Source: Hyphomonadaceae bacterium JAD_PAG50586_4
GTDB taxonomy: Bacteria > Pseudomonadota > Alphaproteobacteria > Caulobacterales > Aquidulcibacteraceae
NCBI GenBank assembly: GCA_023242925.1
Contig: CP096134.1
Coordinates: 3,801,501-3,865,500, forward strand
DNA length: 64,000 nucleotides
Reading direction: 5' to 3'
Notes under the pieces: generated by a model
Seen by the model: only the letters and a program-made list of their open reading frames with translations
Databases searched by the model: none
Told to the model about the DNA's origin: nothing
Program-made: the position numbers and the translations under genes
Part shown: in pieces, positions 9,878 to 19,496 of the stretch
Layout: every line of letters starts with the position of its first letter
Position numbering within the stretch: the first letter of the stretch is position 1

Positions 9878-10218
9878 TTATTCGCCACGTCCGGGGGCCG
9901 GATCAAAGTATTTCTCGTATTTACCCTTCTCGTCCTTAAGGGCTTCACGGTCTTCGGGGGCGTCCCCTTCACCGTAATGTTCGGCCAAACCTTCGCGTAT
10001 TCGGTGTTTATCTTGAGCCACTTGCCGTCCGGCTCATCTTGGCTGTCAGGCTTGATAGCGTCGACTGGGCACTCAGGCTCGCAGACGCCGCAATCGATGC
10101 ACTCGTCTGGGTGAATGACGAGGAAGTTCTCGCCTTCGTAAAAGCAGTCGACCGGGCAGACTTCGACGCAGTCCATGTATTTGCAACGCACGCATGCGTC
10201 GGTGACGATGTAAGTCAT
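9878..10218 (-). CDS. fdxA: 7Fe ferredoxin FdxA (one frameshift)
   Basis: About 113 codons. The N-terminus has the two cluster motifs of seven-iron (3Fe-4S plus 4Fe-4S) ferredoxins: cysteines at 9, 12, 17, 21 and 25 and [12 protein letters not shown] at 40-51; it is a small electron carrier in the cytoplasm. The frame as written runs on wrongly after VKG. Adding one base to the C-run 9964-9967 restores [20 protein letters not shown] and a stop at 9878, which gives the usual family length and tail. This is therefore most likely a consensus error. Confidence 0.9.
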
Positions 10219-10269
10219 GTCAGCCCAGTTCCGCTCCGGAGCCTCAGATGGCCAAAGGGCCGTGCAGCG

Positions 10270-10563
10270 TCAACCCAACGCATCTGCGTCAAGTTCAACG
10301 TAAAGCAGCCTCGCCTCCGAGGCGGGTCCGCGACGGGCGCCCAATGCCTCGACTTTAATCGCGACCAAGCGTCCACGCTGCGGAAGCACGAGCGCATCAC
10401 CCGGCGCCACTTCGACCGACGGCTTCTCGATCCGACGCGCCAAGCCGTCATGCACCAGACGCACCCCGCCCTCGCTGATCAGACGCGCGGCGGCGGCGCG
10501 CGTTTTGGCCAGGCGGGCGCGGTGCAGCCAAAGATCGACGCGTTGGCGTTGCGCAGCGCTCAT
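10270..10563 (-). CDS. S4-domain RNA-binding protein (HslR type)
   Basis: A 97-residue protein with an S4 RNA-binding motif at its N-terminus (VDLWLHRARLAKTRAAAARLISEGGVRL), then a beta-rich tail. Family members such as HslR bind ribosomal RNA on stalled 50S subunits; the exact client here is inferred only from family. Its ATG overlaps the helicase stop by 4 nt (ATGA type), so it is translationally coupled to the helicase gene. Confidence 0.88.
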   Translation of the reverse strand: MSAAQRQRVDLWLHRARLAKTRAAAARLISEGGVRLVHDGLARRIEKPSVEVAPGDALVLPQRGRLVAIKVEALGARRGPASEARLLYVELDADALG

Positions 10564-13073
10564 GCACGGCGTCTCCGGCGACGCGGCGGCTGCTCCGATG
10601 CGGGCAGGAGGTTAGCCAACGCGGCGAAGGCATTGTCGGGCGAGGGTGGGCGCGGCCGCGGAGGTTTGCGCTGGCGCTGACCCAGCACCCAGTGCGCCGG
10701 CGCGCCCTCTTGTGCCTGCACCTGTCTGTAGCCGAGTGAGCCAAGGATCACCGGCAGCTCGCGCACCGGCCGACCGACGATACGGGCGAGCGCGCCATCA
10801 GGCGGCAGCGGCGCTGCGGCGATGGCGTCTGCCAGCCGTTCGATAATGTCGAAGCGCACAGCAACACGCCCGCAGGCGCGATAGCCGGCCGCGGCGCACT
10901 CGCCCCAGTGCCGGTGACGATCGAGTTGGACGCTAAGCGCGCCTGGACGGGCGACAAAAACGCTACGCGGTTCGCCGGGGTGCGCGGCGTGCCATAGGAT
11001 TGCCAGCGTTTGGGCCGCGCGCGGCTTCAGCAAGCCCGACATGAAGATGGTGTGGCGGCCGACGCGAACCCCCGCCTTCGCCAAGGCGGAGAGCGACGCT
11101 GCGCTGATATGTTCGATGTCTTCCTTGGCGCGATCGAGCGCGCCGGCGTTCTCGATCAGGCGGAACGCAAGCCCGCGCGCGTCGGCCGGCAGCTTGCCAT
11201 CGCGCCAGGCGGCCTCAAGCTGCACCAACGGACGCAGATCGTGCGCGACGGTTTGCGCGAGCCAAAGCTCCAGCCGTTCATGCGCGGCGCTCCGTTCGAG
11301 CGCCCCGGCGTCGGCGCCGCCGACGAGTTCGAGCCGTGGTTTCAACACCGATTGCTTTGGCGTGAGACGCGCCACCACGGCGCCGTCCACTCGCACCCTG
11401 CCATCGCGCAGCAAGGTAAAGTCCGAATCCGACGCGGCCGCAATGCGCGCGAGACGACGCGACACTTCGGGGCGCAGCGCGCGCATGGCGGCGTTGCGTA
11501 GCGCGCGGCCTTCGACACCCCCGGTGGCGCGCGGATCAGGCTTAAAGTCGAGGCCGTCGAGTTGGCCAACAAAATGCCCCTCGACTGTCACTTCGCCCTC
11601 TTCAGACACGCCCGCCAGCATCGCCTCTTCGCGCTTCAAGCCCTTCAGCAGCGCACTGGTGCGGCGATCGATGAAGCGTTGCGTAAGCGCGGCGTGCAGC
11701 GCGTCGGAGAGGCGATCCTCCACCTCGCGCGTCCGCCCGCGCCAGTAGTCCGCATCTTCCAACCAATCGGCGCGGTTGGCGGCGTAGGTCCATGTGCGGA
11801 CATGGGCGAGCCGCGCTTGCAGCGCATCGAGATCGCCGTCTGGACGATTGAGCTTTTCCACCTCCGCTTCGGCCCATTCCGCCGGAATGCGACCTTTGCC
11901 AGAAAGAATATAATTAGCGATGCGACCGACGAGCGTGGCGTGTTCGTCTGGCGTTGCCTTTCGGAAATCTGGCAGCTGGCACGCTTCCCACAAACGGCGC
12001 ACGCCGGCTTGGCCGTTGATGCGATCCATCAGATCGTCATCGCCCGCGAGACGTAGCAACACGCCTTCATCGTCAGCGCCACGCACGCGGATAAGTCCGG
12101 GCTGCTCGGGCGGCTGCGCGAGTGTCGCGATCAAGCGCTCGACGCTCTCAAAATTGAGCTTCTCATTGCGCCATTGCACAGCGACGACGCTCTCGAACTC
12201 ATGCGCTTCAACGCGTTCGATCAGGTCTTCATCGAATGGCGCGCATTCGCCCGTTTCACCAAATGCGCCATCACGCGTGTAACGCCCCGCACGGCCGGCG
12301 ATTTGCGCGATCTCGTCGGCGCGCAGATCGCGCCAGGAATGGCCGTCGAACTTGCGGCGAGAGGCAAACGCCACGTGATCGACGTCCATATTCAGGCCCA
12401 TGCCGATGGCATCGGTGGCGACAAGAAAATCCACCTCACCGCTCTGATAGAGCTCCACCTGCGCGTTGCGCGTGCGGGGGCTGAGCGCACCCATCACCAC
12501 CGCCGCGCCGCCGCGATGCCGGCGCAGCAATTCAGCGATGGCATAGACCTCCTCCGCCGAGAACGCGACCAAAGCCGATCGCTTCGGCAGCTTGGTGATC
12601 TTGCGATGACCGGAATAGTTCAGCGTCGACATGCGCTCACGCCGGCTGACTTCCGCCTCCGGCAAGAGCTTGCGGATCATCGGCCGCATCGTCTCAGCGC
12701 CCAGCAGCATGGTTTCGCCGAAGCCGCGCTGATTGAGGATGCGGTCGGTAAAGACGTGGCCGCGGTCGAGATCGGTGGCGACCTGGATTTCATCGATGGC
12801 GACGAATTCCACCGCCTTGTCGAGCGGCATGGATTCGACCGTGCAGACGAAATAGCGCGCCGTCTCCGGGACGATCTTTTCCTCGCCAGTGATCAGGGCC
12901 GCCGCCGCCTCGCCCTTGGCGGCGACCACCTTGTCATAGACCTCGCGCGCCAACAGCCGCAGCGGCAAGCCGATCATGCCGCTGACGTGGCCGAGCATCC
13001 GCTCGATGGCGAGATGGGTCTTGCCGGTGTTGGTGGGGCCGAGGACCGCCTTCACGCGGGCGCGTGCGCTCAT
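10560..13073 (-). CDS. SUV3-type DExH RNA/DNA helicase
   Basis: An 837-residue superfamily-2 helicase resembling mitochondrial SUV3 (SUPV3L1). It has Walker A GPTNTGKT at 12-19, motif II DEIQ at 94-97, and motif VI QIAGRAGR near residue 265, followed by a long alpha-helical C-terminal region and a basic tail. SUV3 enzymes unwind structured RNA for degradation; a role in alphaproteobacterial RNA turnover is inference. It is upstream of and overlaps the S4 gene, in the fixed alphaproteobacterial order helicase, S4, fdxA, carD. Its upstream region has a cluster of GANTC sites. Confidence 0.88.
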   Translation of the reverse strand: MSARARVKAVLGPTNTGKTHLAIERMLGHVSGMIGLPLRLLAREVYDKVVAAKGEAAAALITGEEKIVPETARYFVCTVESMPLDKAVEFVAIDEIQVATDLDRGHVFTDRILNQRGFGETMLLGAETMRPMIRKLLPEAEVSRRERMSTLNYSGHRKITKLPKRSALVAFSAEEVYAIAELLRRHRGGAAVVMGALSPRTRNAQVELYQSGEVDFLVATDAIGMGLNMDVDHVAFASRRKFDGHSWRDLRADEIAQIAGRAGRYTRDGAFGETGECAPFDEDLIERVEAHEFESVVAVQWRNEKLNFESVERLIATLAQPPEQPGLIRVRGADDEGVLLRLAGDDDLMDRINGQAGVRRLWEACQLPDFRKATPDEHATLVGRIANYILSGKGRIPAEWAEAEVEKLNRPDGDLDALQARLAHVRTWTYAANRADWLEDADYWRGRTREVEDRLSDALHAALTQRFIDRRTSALLKGLKREEAMLAGVSEEGEVTVEGHFVGQLDGLDFKPDPRATGGVEGRALRNAAMRALRPEVSRRLARIAAASDSDFTLLRDGRVRVDGAVVARLTPKQSVLKPRLELVGGADAGALERSAAHERLELWLAQTVAHDLRPLVQLEAAWRDGKLPADARGLAFRLIENAGALDRAKEDIEHISAASLSALAKAGVRVGRHTIFMSGLLKPRAAQTLAILWHAAHPGEPRSVFVARPGALSVQLDRHRHWGECAAAGYRACGRVAVRFDIIERLADAIAAAPLPPDGALARIVGRPVRELPVILGSLGYRQVQAQEGAPAHWVLGQRQRKPPRPRPPSPDNAFAALANLLPASEQPPRRRRRRA

Positions 13074-13158
13074 GGGTCAACGATGGGCGGCAGGCGTGGC
13101 GATTTCAAGCCAAGCGCAAATACTCAGATACCGGAAATGCAAGAGAAGGAACCAAGAA

Positions 13159-13190
13159 CGAATCAGTCGCGAATCAGTTGATTTGATTCG
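13159..13190. promoter_or_regulatory. Cluster of three GANTC methylation sites with repeats
   Basis: Within 30 bp lie GAATC (13160-13164), GAATC (13171-13175) and GATTC (13185-13189). CGAATCAGT is directly repeated 11 nt apart, and CGAATCA/TGATTCG forms an inverted repeat with 7-bp arms. It lies about 90-115 nt upstream of the helicase ATG. GANTC is the target of CcrM methyltransferase in this class. Confidence 0.5.
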
Positions 13191-13258
13191 TTGGCCGTCC
13201 GTTCACGGCTAAATCTTGTGGTTAAGACTTAAGTAACACACAAGACTGCTCCAGCGCA

Positions 13259-13292
13259 TGAAAAAGCCGCCGACATCTCTGCCGGCGGCCTT
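13259..13292 (-). terminator. Rho-independent terminator after DUF3108 gene
   Basis: On the minus strand GCCGCCG and CGGCGGC pair across a 10-nt loop and are followed by TTTTT. It lies about 20 nt past the DUF3108 stop at 13313. Confidence 0.8.
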
Positions 13293-13312
13293 TCATTTCA
13301 AAACCGATGCGA

Positions 13313-14110
13313 TCAGCGCAGACGCGTGCCGTTGAAGGTCAGACGGCGGGCCTCGAGGCGGACGACGCCTACGCCATCCGTCGGCATTTCAATCGTGACC
13401 GGGGCCCACATGCCGCTTGGCGTGCGCGCGAACAGGAAGGTGAGCGTGGACGCCTCCTGCGGGTCGCTGAAGCCAGCGATCGGGCGGAACTGGACGCGGC
13501 AGCGCACGCCCGGCCCCTGATATGCGCGGGAATCGATGTTCACGTTGCCATTCGGCGTCAAGGCGAAATCAAAGCGCGAACGGCCATCCATATAGACGCG
13601 CAGCGTCTGGGCGCAGGGATCGCCGGCGGTGGTGACCATCGCGGCGATGGCCGTGATCTGGTCGATCACGTTGCGGCGCTGCTCGGCCGTGGCTGGCGGA
13701 TCGCCCATGTTCGGGCGACCAGGCGTGGCGGTAGTGACGACGTCATTGGCGGTGAAGGCGGCGCGGATCAGCCGGCCGTTCGGGCGATCATCGCGGCGGC
13801 GGCCGCCCTGGTGCTCATAAGAAACGGTGCGGAGCGTGCCGTCCGCCGCGACTGTGCCGCTGACATTGTAGCGGTAATCCTGGCTGCGCTGGAGCGCTGC
13901 GCCTACCCAGCCCTTCATCTCGCGGGTGGCGCTGGCTGTGTAAGTCGCGCCAGTCTGGTTGAAGCGGTAATTGAAGTCACCAGCCTCAACGCCACGCGCG
14001 ATCACCGCGTAAGCGCCTTCAAAGGTGCGATTGCCCGTCTGCGCCGCGGCTGGACCGGCCAAAGCCGCCACACCGAGCACTACAACGAGCCCCTGGAGCC
14101 AATTCTTCAT
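13313..14110 (-). CDS. DUF3108 domain periplasmic protein
   Basis: A 265-residue protein with a signal peptide cleaved near AAA|Q (about residue 24). The mature part is beta-rich and follows the DUF3108 pattern: YAVIARGVEAGDFNYRF, a QRSQDYRYNVSGT segment, and a C-terminal VRLEARRLTFNGTRL. The family has no firm function; its fold suggests an outer-membrane or lipid-related periplasmic role. It diverges from rpmB, its usual neighbour in this class, and has its own terminator. Confidence 0.85.
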   Translation of the reverse strand: MKNWLQGLVVVLGVAALAGPAAAQTGNRTFEGAYAVIARGVEAGDFNYRFNQTGATYTASATREMKGWVGAALQRSQDYRYNVSGTVAADGTLRTVSYEHQGGRRRDDRPNGRLIRAAFTANDVVTTATPGRPNMGDPPATAEQRRNVIDQITAIAAMVTTAGDPCAQTLRVYMDGRSRFDFALTPNGNVNIDSRAYQGPGVRCRVQFRPIAGFSDPQEASTLTFLFARTPSGMWAPVTIEMPTDGVGVVRLEARRLTFNGTRLR

Positions 14111-14263
14111 CGCAAACCCACCTCTGGACGGTTTCCTGCCGTGCGTGGCAACTCATACGGGGCGCATACTGATCCAGTCATGAACCAAATCGGGCGGATT
14201 CATGGAAGGTGACCACCTGCCCGGCCACATAACCCGGAATGAGCCTTTAGTTCGGCGCTCTCC

Positions 14264-14292
14264 TTGACCATGCCAGGGCCTTCGCGTATGCG
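14264..14292 (+). promoter_or_regulatory. Putative housekeeping promoter of rpmB
   Basis: TTGACC (14264-14269) and TATGCG (14287-14292) are separated by exactly 17 bp, about 40 nt upstream of the rpmB ATG. The -35 box matches the alphaproteobacterial sigma-70 consensus well, the -10 less so. Confidence 0.45.
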
Positions 14293-14333
14293 TCCGCGCT
14301 TCAATTTTACCTCTGAGCAGAGAGCGCGTACCC

Positions 14334-14630
14334 ATGTCCCGCCGTTGCGAACTGTCCGGCGTCAATCGCCAGATTGGCCACAAGGTCAGCCACTCCAACA
14401 TCAAAACCAAGCGCGAGTTCCAACCGAACTTGGTCGATGTGACGTTGGCGAGCGACGCGCTGGGCCAAAACTTCAAGCTGCGCATCACGGCGGCCGCACT
14501 GCGCACCGTCGATCATCGCGGCGGCCTCGACCAGTATTTGCTCAAGGCTGACGAAGCCGAACTCTCCACGCGCGCGGCCAAGATCCGCCGCGACCTGAAG
14601 AAGAAGCTCGCGGAAACCGTCGCGGCTTAA
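14334..14630 (+). CDS. rpmB: 50S ribosomal protein L28
   Basis: A 98-residue protein. It starts [20 protein letters not shown] and continues with the family pattern [15 protein letters not shown] and [23 protein letters not shown]. It is a structural component of the large ribosomal subunit, and the length is typical for alphaproteobacteria. A rho-independent terminator follows 25 nt after the stop. Confidence 0.97.
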   Translation: MSRRCELSGVNRQIGHKVSHSNIKTKREFQPNLVDVTLASDALGQNFKLRITAAALRTVDHRGGLDQYLLKADEAELSTRAAKIRRDLKKKLAETVAA

Positions 14631-14654
14631 GCTTCGAGAGATCCGAGATTTGAA

Positions 14655-14684
14655 ACGCGCGTGTTTAGCGGCACGCGCGTTTTT
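14655..14684 (+). terminator. Rho-independent terminator of rpmB
   Basis: ACGCGCGTG and CACGCGCGT form a 9-bp stem with an 8-nt loop, followed by TTTTT. Confidence 0.9.
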
Positions 14685-14728
14685 GTTTGCGCCAAAACAT
14701 GCGCGCAGCAATCCAGACAAACACCGCC

Positions 14729-14764
14729 GTCATCCCGGACGCGCGGAGCGCGATCTGGGATGAC
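14729..14764. repeat. REP-like imperfect palindrome
   Basis: Outer arms GTCATCCC and GGGATGAC (8 bp perfect) enclose inner arms GCGC/GCGC. This looks like the short extragenic palindromes dispersed in alphaproteobacterial genomes. Only one copy is in this window. Confidence 0.45.
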
Positions 14765-14852
14765 AGTGGAGCTAAATCGCCAGAGCTGGGTTGGGCAGGT
14801 TTTCAGGCAGGCGGGAGTTGACCAAGCTCAGCTTGGCCCTGATCTCTTGAGC

Positions 14853-15096
14853 ATGACAGAGGACGACGTCTCGAAGACTGAGGACGTTGGAGACCTATGG
14901 CTCGCCTTCTGGGGTAGCGCCTTGATCGCGGGACTGGCCACCTTCGGCGTATTGAACGTCATTGGCGTCAGAATCGTGGGCGATCGTCAGCGCGCTCGCC
15001 GCAGGTCTCGCAATCGGCTGGATCGTGAGCAGCCTTCGTCCGGCACGACGCCTTATCTCGCATGTCTTCCAGCTACTCGCTTTTCCATGGTGGTGA
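14853..15096 (+). CDS. Small two-helix membrane protein (possible, one frameshift)
   Basis: As written the frame breaks at GGG 14978-14980. Removing one G gives an 80-residue protein: an acidic cytoplasmic start (MTEDDVSKTEDVGDLW), a first membrane helix (GSALIAGLATFGVLNVIGV), a second (IVSALAAGLAIGWIVSS), then a positively charged RPARR and a hydrophobic end. This clean two-helix hairpin appearing only after the repair argues that the gene is real. The family is not recognised. It lies between the rpmB terminator and a convergent lipoprotein gene. Confidence 0.45.
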
Positions 15097-15117
15097 TCGC
15101 AACCGCCACCACACGCG

Positions 15118-15471
15118 CTATGGCTGCGGATCAGGCAGGTTTTCGGCGCACCATGCGGCGGCGGCGTCGCGCTCCGACGCGGGTGTGGCGCTGAGCGGGT
15201 TTACGGAGCTCGCGACAAGTTGCGCGGCTTCTTCGACGCTGAAGCCCTGATCGATCGTCAGGCTCGCTTCCCAACGTAGCGCGTTGTCATTGGCGCCGGT
15301 CAGCCGCGAATAGACGACGCATTCAGCCGAAAGCTGCGCTTGATCTTCGGCGGGGAAGCCCGCGGGCAAGACCGACCCCACTTCAGAGAGCGACGCGGCC
15401 GCAGGCTGTTCGTTCGCTTGCTGGCCGCAGGCGGCGAGCGCGAAGATGACGATGACGAGAACGCTGCGCAT
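15118..15471 (-). CDS. Small lipoprotein, unknown function
   Basis: A 117-residue protein with a lipoprotein signal (VLVIVIFALAAC|G, Cys16) followed by a Gln/Ala/Glu-rich linker and a compact domain with two cysteines (ECVVYSRL and WCAENL), which may pair. The start at 15471 is preferred because the signal peptide begins there; the open frame is longer but overlaps the next gene. The family is not recognised. Confidence 0.65.
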   Translation of the reverse strand: MRSVLVIVIFALAACGQQANEQPAAASLSEVGSVLPAGFPAEDQAQLSAECVVYSRLTGANDNALRWEASLTIDQGFSVEEAAQLVASSVNPLSATPASERDAAAAWCAENLPDPQP

Positions 15472-15505
15472 ATGTGCCTCCGACCGAAATATCCGCGTCA
15501 TGCAT

Positions 15506-16501
15506 TCACCCGCCGACCAGATCGAACGCCAACAGCAACGTCCGCTGGCGCGCGCTGAAATTGTCGTCGGAGACGATGTAGAGTCGCACGCCGCCATCGG
15601 GCGCGCGCACGGCGGCGACGCCCTCGAAATTATCGACCGCGAGCGGCGCGGCAATCTCGGCGAGCCGCTCAACACTCGGCAGCGTTTCATCGTCCGCGCT
15701 CAGCGCATCTTCGGTAAAGCGCGTGATGCGCGCGCGCGCGCCAATGATCGGCGCATAGAAGCGCTCGATTGCGACGAACCCGCCGTCGGGCAAATGATCG
15801 AGGCTGGTGAGCGCAAAGCCGTCAGTCAGCGGATAATCGATGCGCGGCGGTGCGGGCGCGGCGGCGTCGAGCGGCGCCACCCAAAGCGGCGTGGCGCGGC
15901 GATTGACGCCTTCCGCGCCAACAAGCAACGCGCCCTCACCCGTCACCGCCAGCGCTTCAAGACCAACATTGCGGCGCAGGCGCGAGGTTTCGCCAAGACG
16001 CGGGCCGCGCTGTGCTGCGCCAAACGGGCCGTCCCGGTTGAGATCATAGATCAGAATGCGCGGCCGCTGCTCGAAGCTCACGGCAAAGCGCCCGTCCGGC
16101 AATTGCGCCAGGCCCTCGGAATCGCCCGCGGCCTTATTCTCGAATGGGTTGCCATCCGCGTCGCGCATCAGGGCAATGCGTGGGTCGCTAAGGCCGATCA
16201 GGCTGCCCGCTTCGTCAAGATTGAGGCGCGCGTCAAACCAACGGCCATCATCCGTAATGGCGACGAGCCGACCGCCTTCCAGTACTTCAAGCCCGGAAAG
16301 TCCGCCAAACACGCCCTCCTGCGCACCCTGCAAATGCAAGCCGCCACGAAAGCGCAATTGGCCGACGCTTTCAGCGCCGAACGCCACTTGCGTCACATTG
16401 AGATCAAGCCTGCGCCATTGCTCTGCGATCGGCGCATCAGCCGCCGATTGCGAACACGCGGCCAGCAGAAGCGCCGCCGCACACGCAACCGCGCGCAACA
16501 T
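15506..16501 (-). CDS. Phytase-like esterase family lipoprotein
   Basis: A 331-residue protein with a lipoprotein signal and lipobox LAAC|S (Cys16). The rest follows the esterase-like activity of phytase family (a six-bladed propeller-like fold): FGGLSGLEVLEGGRLVAITDDGRW, GDSEGLAQLPDGRFAVSFE, GLEALAVTGEGALLVGAEG, DNFEGVAAVRAPDGGVRLYIVSDDNF. The substrate is not established for this branch. Its ATG overlaps the cobT stop by one base (TGATG), so translation is coupled; this pairing with cobT looks like a fixed alphaproteobacterial arrangement. Confidence 0.85.
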   Translation of the reverse strand: MLRAVACAAALLLAACSQSAADAPIAEQWRRLDLNVTQVAFGAESVGQLRFRGGLHLQGAQEGVFGGLSGLEVLEGGRLVAITDDGRWFDARLNLDEAGSLIGLSDPRIALMRDADGNPFENKAAGDSEGLAQLPDGRFAVSFEQRPRILIYDLNRDGPFGAAQRGPRLGETSRLRRNVGLEALAVTGEGALLVGAEGVNRRATPLWVAPLDAAAPAPPRIDYPLTDGFALTSLDHLPDGGFVAIERFYAPIIGARARITRFTEDALSADDETLPSVERLAEIAAPLAVDNFEGVAAVRAPDGGVRLYIVSDDNFSARQRTLLLAFDLVGG

Positions 16502-18396
16502 CAGGCCATCGTCCGCGTGCGCTCGCGCGCTTCACGCGGGGAGCGCGGCGCCGATTTCTCGCCAGCCGTCGCCTCTTCGAACAATTCCGCGAGCTTTTCC
16601 GTCATCACGCCACCCAGCTGCTCTGCGTCCGTGATGGTAACAGCGCGGCGATAATAGCGTGTGACATCATGGCCAATGCCGATGGCGATCAGCTCCACCG
16701 GCGAGCGGCTTTCGATCCAGTGGATCACCGTGCGCAGATGGCGCTCAAGATAATTGCCGGGGTTGGCCGAAAGCGTGGAATCATCCACCGGCGCGCCATC
16801 GGAGATCACCATCAGGATACGGCGCTGCTCTTGGCGGCCGATCAGACGATCATGCGCCCACATCAAGGCTTCGCCGTCGATGTTCTCTTTCAGCAGACCC
16901 TCGCGCATCATCAGGCCAAGATTGCGCCGCGCGCGCCGCCACGGCGCATCGGCGCTCTTATAAATCACGTGGCGCAAATCATTGAGCCGGCCCGGCTGCG
17001 GCGGGCGTCCAGCCGCGAGCCAATCTTCCTTCGAGCGCCCGCCCTTCCAGGCGCGCGTGGTGAAGCCGAGGATTTCCACCTTCACACCGCAGCGTTCAAG
17101 CGTGCGCGCAAGAATGTCGGCGCAGAGTGCGGCAACCATAATTGGGCGCCCACGCATCGAGCCGGAATTGTCCAACAGAAGCGTGACCACCGTGTCCTTG
17201 AACGGCATGTCCTCTTCTTGCTTGAACGACAGCGCCGACATCGGATCGACAATGACGCGGGTGAGCCGCGCGCTATCGAGCACGCCTTCTTCCAAATCGA
17301 AGCTCCACGAACGGTTCTGCTGCGCCAGCAAGCGGCGTTGCAGGCGGTTGGCTAAGCGCCCGACGATGCTTTGCAGCGGCTTCAGCTGCTGATCGAGATA
17401 GGCGCGCAGCCGTGCGAGCTCTTCAGCATCGCAGAGTTCTTCAGCTGTAATTTGTTCGTCGTGCGTGCGACTGAAGACCTTATAATTCGCGTTCGGGTCT
17501 TCGACATTGTCGCGCGATTTGGGGCGGATCGGCTTTTCGCCGGGTTCTTCTTGCTCGGATTCTTGTGTGTCGTCCGCGTCCATATCGGTTTCGACGGAAA
17601 TGGTGCGATCGGTTTCGCTATCCATTTCGCCGTCGATCATTTCGAGATCAGCGGGCGCATCCTGCTCTTGCTGATCGTCGCCATCGGAATCGTCGGCTTG
17701 CGGCGGCGGTGGTTCATCAGCCTTGGACTCGGTGGTGTCGTCGTTGCTTTCCTCGGCCGTGAGTTCATCGCCAATGCCGAGATCCGTGAGCACGTCCTTC
17801 ATCAGCTTGGCAAACGCCGGCTGATCATCCGCCACTGCGCCGAGCTTATCGAGCGCCGCGCCCGCGTCGCGTTCGATATCGCCGCGCCACGCATCCACCA
17901 TCGCTTTGGAATTGGCCGGCGGCGCCAAGCCCGTGAGCCGTTCGCGCACCATCAGCGCGACGGCATCCGCCAGCGGCGCGCTCGACTTATCATTGAGCCG
18001 CGCCGCGCCCTTGCGTTCGAGCTGATCGGTGAGCGAGGCCGTCAGATTGTTCGACACGCCTTTCATGGCGTTCGCACCTAGCGCCTGGATGCGCATCTCC
18101 TCGACCGCATCGAACACCGCGCGCGCGTCCGCGCCTTGCGGACGATTGCGCACATGTTGGAGCGCGTCGTGGTGCGCCAGCTTCAGCGCCAGCGCGTCGG
18201 CTTGGCCACGAATGCGCTCGGCCTCCGGGTCGGACACGACGCGCGGCGGATGCGGCAGCACGATCTTGCCGGGACTGAGGCGCGGGCCTTCCGCGCCAAA
18301 CGTCACCTCAAGCTCCTCCTCCGCGCCCGCCAAAGCGCGCGTCGATTGCGCCAGCACGCGCTTGAAGAGCTCGGTCGGGGTTTCCTTGTGGGACAT
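16501..18396 (-). CDS. cobT: Cobaltochelatase subunit CobT
   Basis: A 631-residue protein; with CobS and CobN it inserts cobalt into hydrogenobyrinate a,c-diamide in aerobic B12 synthesis. The N-terminal CobT domain ([21 protein letters not shown]), a very acidic central stretch (about residues 210-300), and a C-terminal von Willebrand A domain with the metal-ion site DNSGSMRG are all visible. The partner ATPase CobS is immediately upstream; the large subunit CobN is not in this window. Confidence 0.94.
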   Translation of the reverse strand: MSHKETPTELFKRVLAQSTRALAGAEEELEVTFGAEGPRLSPGKIVLPHPPRVVSDPEAERIRGQADALALKLAHHDALQHVRNRPQGADARAVFDAVEEMRIQALGANAMKGVSNNLTASLTDQLERKGAARLNDKSSAPLADAVALMVRERLTGLAPPANSKAMVDAWRGDIERDAGAALDKLGAVADDQPAFAKLMKDVLTDLGIGDELTAEESNDDTTESKADEPPPPQADDSDGDDQQEQDAPADLEMIDGEMDSETDRTISVETDMDADDTQESEQEEPGEKPIRPKSRDNVEDPNANYKVFSRTHDEQITAEELCDAEELARLRAYLDQQLKPLQSIVGRLANRLQRRLLAQQNRSWSFDLEEGVLDSARLTRVIVDPMSALSFKQEEDMPFKDTVVTLLLDNSGSMRGRPIMVAALCADILARTLERCGVKVEILGFTTRAWKGGRSKEDWLAAGRPPQPGRLNDLRHVIYKSADAPWRRARRNLGLMMREGLLKENIDGEALMWAHDRLIGRQEQRRILMVISDGAPVDDSTLSANPGNYLERHLRTVIHWIESRSPVELIAIGIGHDVTRYYRRAVTITDAEQLGGVMTEKLAELFEEATAGEKSAPRSPREARERTRTMA

Positions 18397-18422
18397 CGGT
18401 CCTCTGTCGCGCGAGAGCGCGC

Positions 18423-19409
18423 CTAAGCCACCTTCACTCGCGTCGCCGCTTCCGGCAAATCGGCGCCGAACGCGCGCTGGTAGAACTCGGCCACCGTCGG
18501 CCGTTCCAGTTCATCGCACTTGTTGAGGAAGGTGAGGCGGAACGCCAGGCCAATGTCACCGCCGAAAATCTCGGCGTTTTGGGCCCAGGTAATCACGGTA
18601 CGGGGGCTCATCACCGTGGAGATGTCGCCGTTCATGAAGGCGTTGCGCGTCATGTCGGCGACGCGGACCATCGCCATAATCGTGCGCTTGCCTTCGGTAT
18701 TGTTGTAGCTCGGCGCTTTCGCGACAACGATGTCGGCTTCGACGTCGTGCTCAAGATAATTCAGCACGGTGACGACAGACCAGCGATCCATCTGCGCTTG
18801 GTTGATCTGTTGCGTGCCGTGATAGAGGCCGGTCGTATCGCCCAAGCCGATCGTGTTCGTGGTCGCAAACAGGCGAAAATTCGGATTGGCGGTGATGACG
18901 CGGTTCTGATCGAGCAGCGTAAGCTTGCCGCTCGATTCCAGCACGCGCTGGATCACGAACATCACGTCCGGGCGACCAGCGTCGTATTCGTCGAAGCAGA
19001 TCGCCACCGGGCGCTGCAGCGCCCACGGCAGCATGCCTTCGCGAAACTCGGTGATCTGCTTGCCATCCTTCAGCACGATCGCGTCCTTGCCGACGAGATC
19101 GATCCGAGAGACGTGGCTATCGAGGTTTACACGCACCAGCGGCCAATTGAGTCGCGCGGCCACCTGCTCCACGTGCGTGGATTTGCCGGTGCCGTGATAG
19201 CCCTGCACCATGACGCGGCGGTTGTGGGCAAAGCCGGCAAGGATCGCGAGTGTGGTCTGCGGGTCGAAGCGATAAGCCTCATCCACCTCGGGCACGTATT
19301 CGGTGCGCTTGGCGAAGGCCGGAATTTTCATATCGCTATCGACGCCGAAATCGCGGGCCGAGACCTGCTTATCGGGCTTCATGGTGAGGAGGTCGTCGGC
19401 GGTGCTCAT
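18423..19409 (-). CDS. cobS: Cobaltochelatase subunit CobS (AAA+ ATPase)
   Basis: A 328-residue MoxR-like AAA+ ATPase that drives cobalt insertion together with CobT. It has Walker A GYHGTGKS at about 70-77, Walker [11 protein letters not shown], sensor region [14 protein letters not shown] and arginine-finger region near [11 protein letters not shown]. Length and N-terminus ([19 protein letters not shown]) are typical. It ends 26 nt before cobT starts. Confidence 0.95.
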   Translation of the reverse strand: MSTADDLLTMKPDKQVSARDFGVDSDMKIPAFAKRTEYVPEVDEAYRFDPQTTLAILAGFAHNRRVMVQGYHGTGKSTHVEQVAARLNWPLVRVNLDSHVSRIDLVGKDAIVLKDGKQITEFREGMLPWALQRPVAICFDEYDAGRPDVMFVIQRVLESSGKLTLLDQNRVITANPNFRLFATTNTIGLGDTTGLYHGTQQINQAQMDRWSVVTVLNYLEHDVEADIVVAKAPSYNNTEGKRTIMAMVRVADMTRNAFMNGDISTVMSPRTVITWAQNAEIFGGDIGLAFRLTFLNKCDELERPTVAEFYQRAFGADLPEAATRVKVA

Positions 19410-19496
19410 GTCGTCTCTTATCGTTCTGGCGCGGCCAGCTTACGGCGCCGCAGCATCGCGGGAAAGGCGGCGAAATGACGAGCGCTTGCCCTGACG

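Noticed and set aside
10039..13181. Long plus-strand open frames opposite fdxA, the S4 gene and the helicase
   Set aside because: The minus-strand genes are unmistakable; the opposite frames show only low-complexity Arg/Ala/His-rich translations.
13210..13236. A CtrA-type site (TTAA-N7-TTAA) near TTAAGACTTAA upstream of the helicase
   Set aside because: The half-site spacing is 3 rather than 7, so the consensus is not met.
14822..14836. 15-bp palindrome CCAAGCT-C-AGCTTGG as a terminator or operator
   Set aside because: No T-run and no clear promoter context; single copy, so nothing supports a function.
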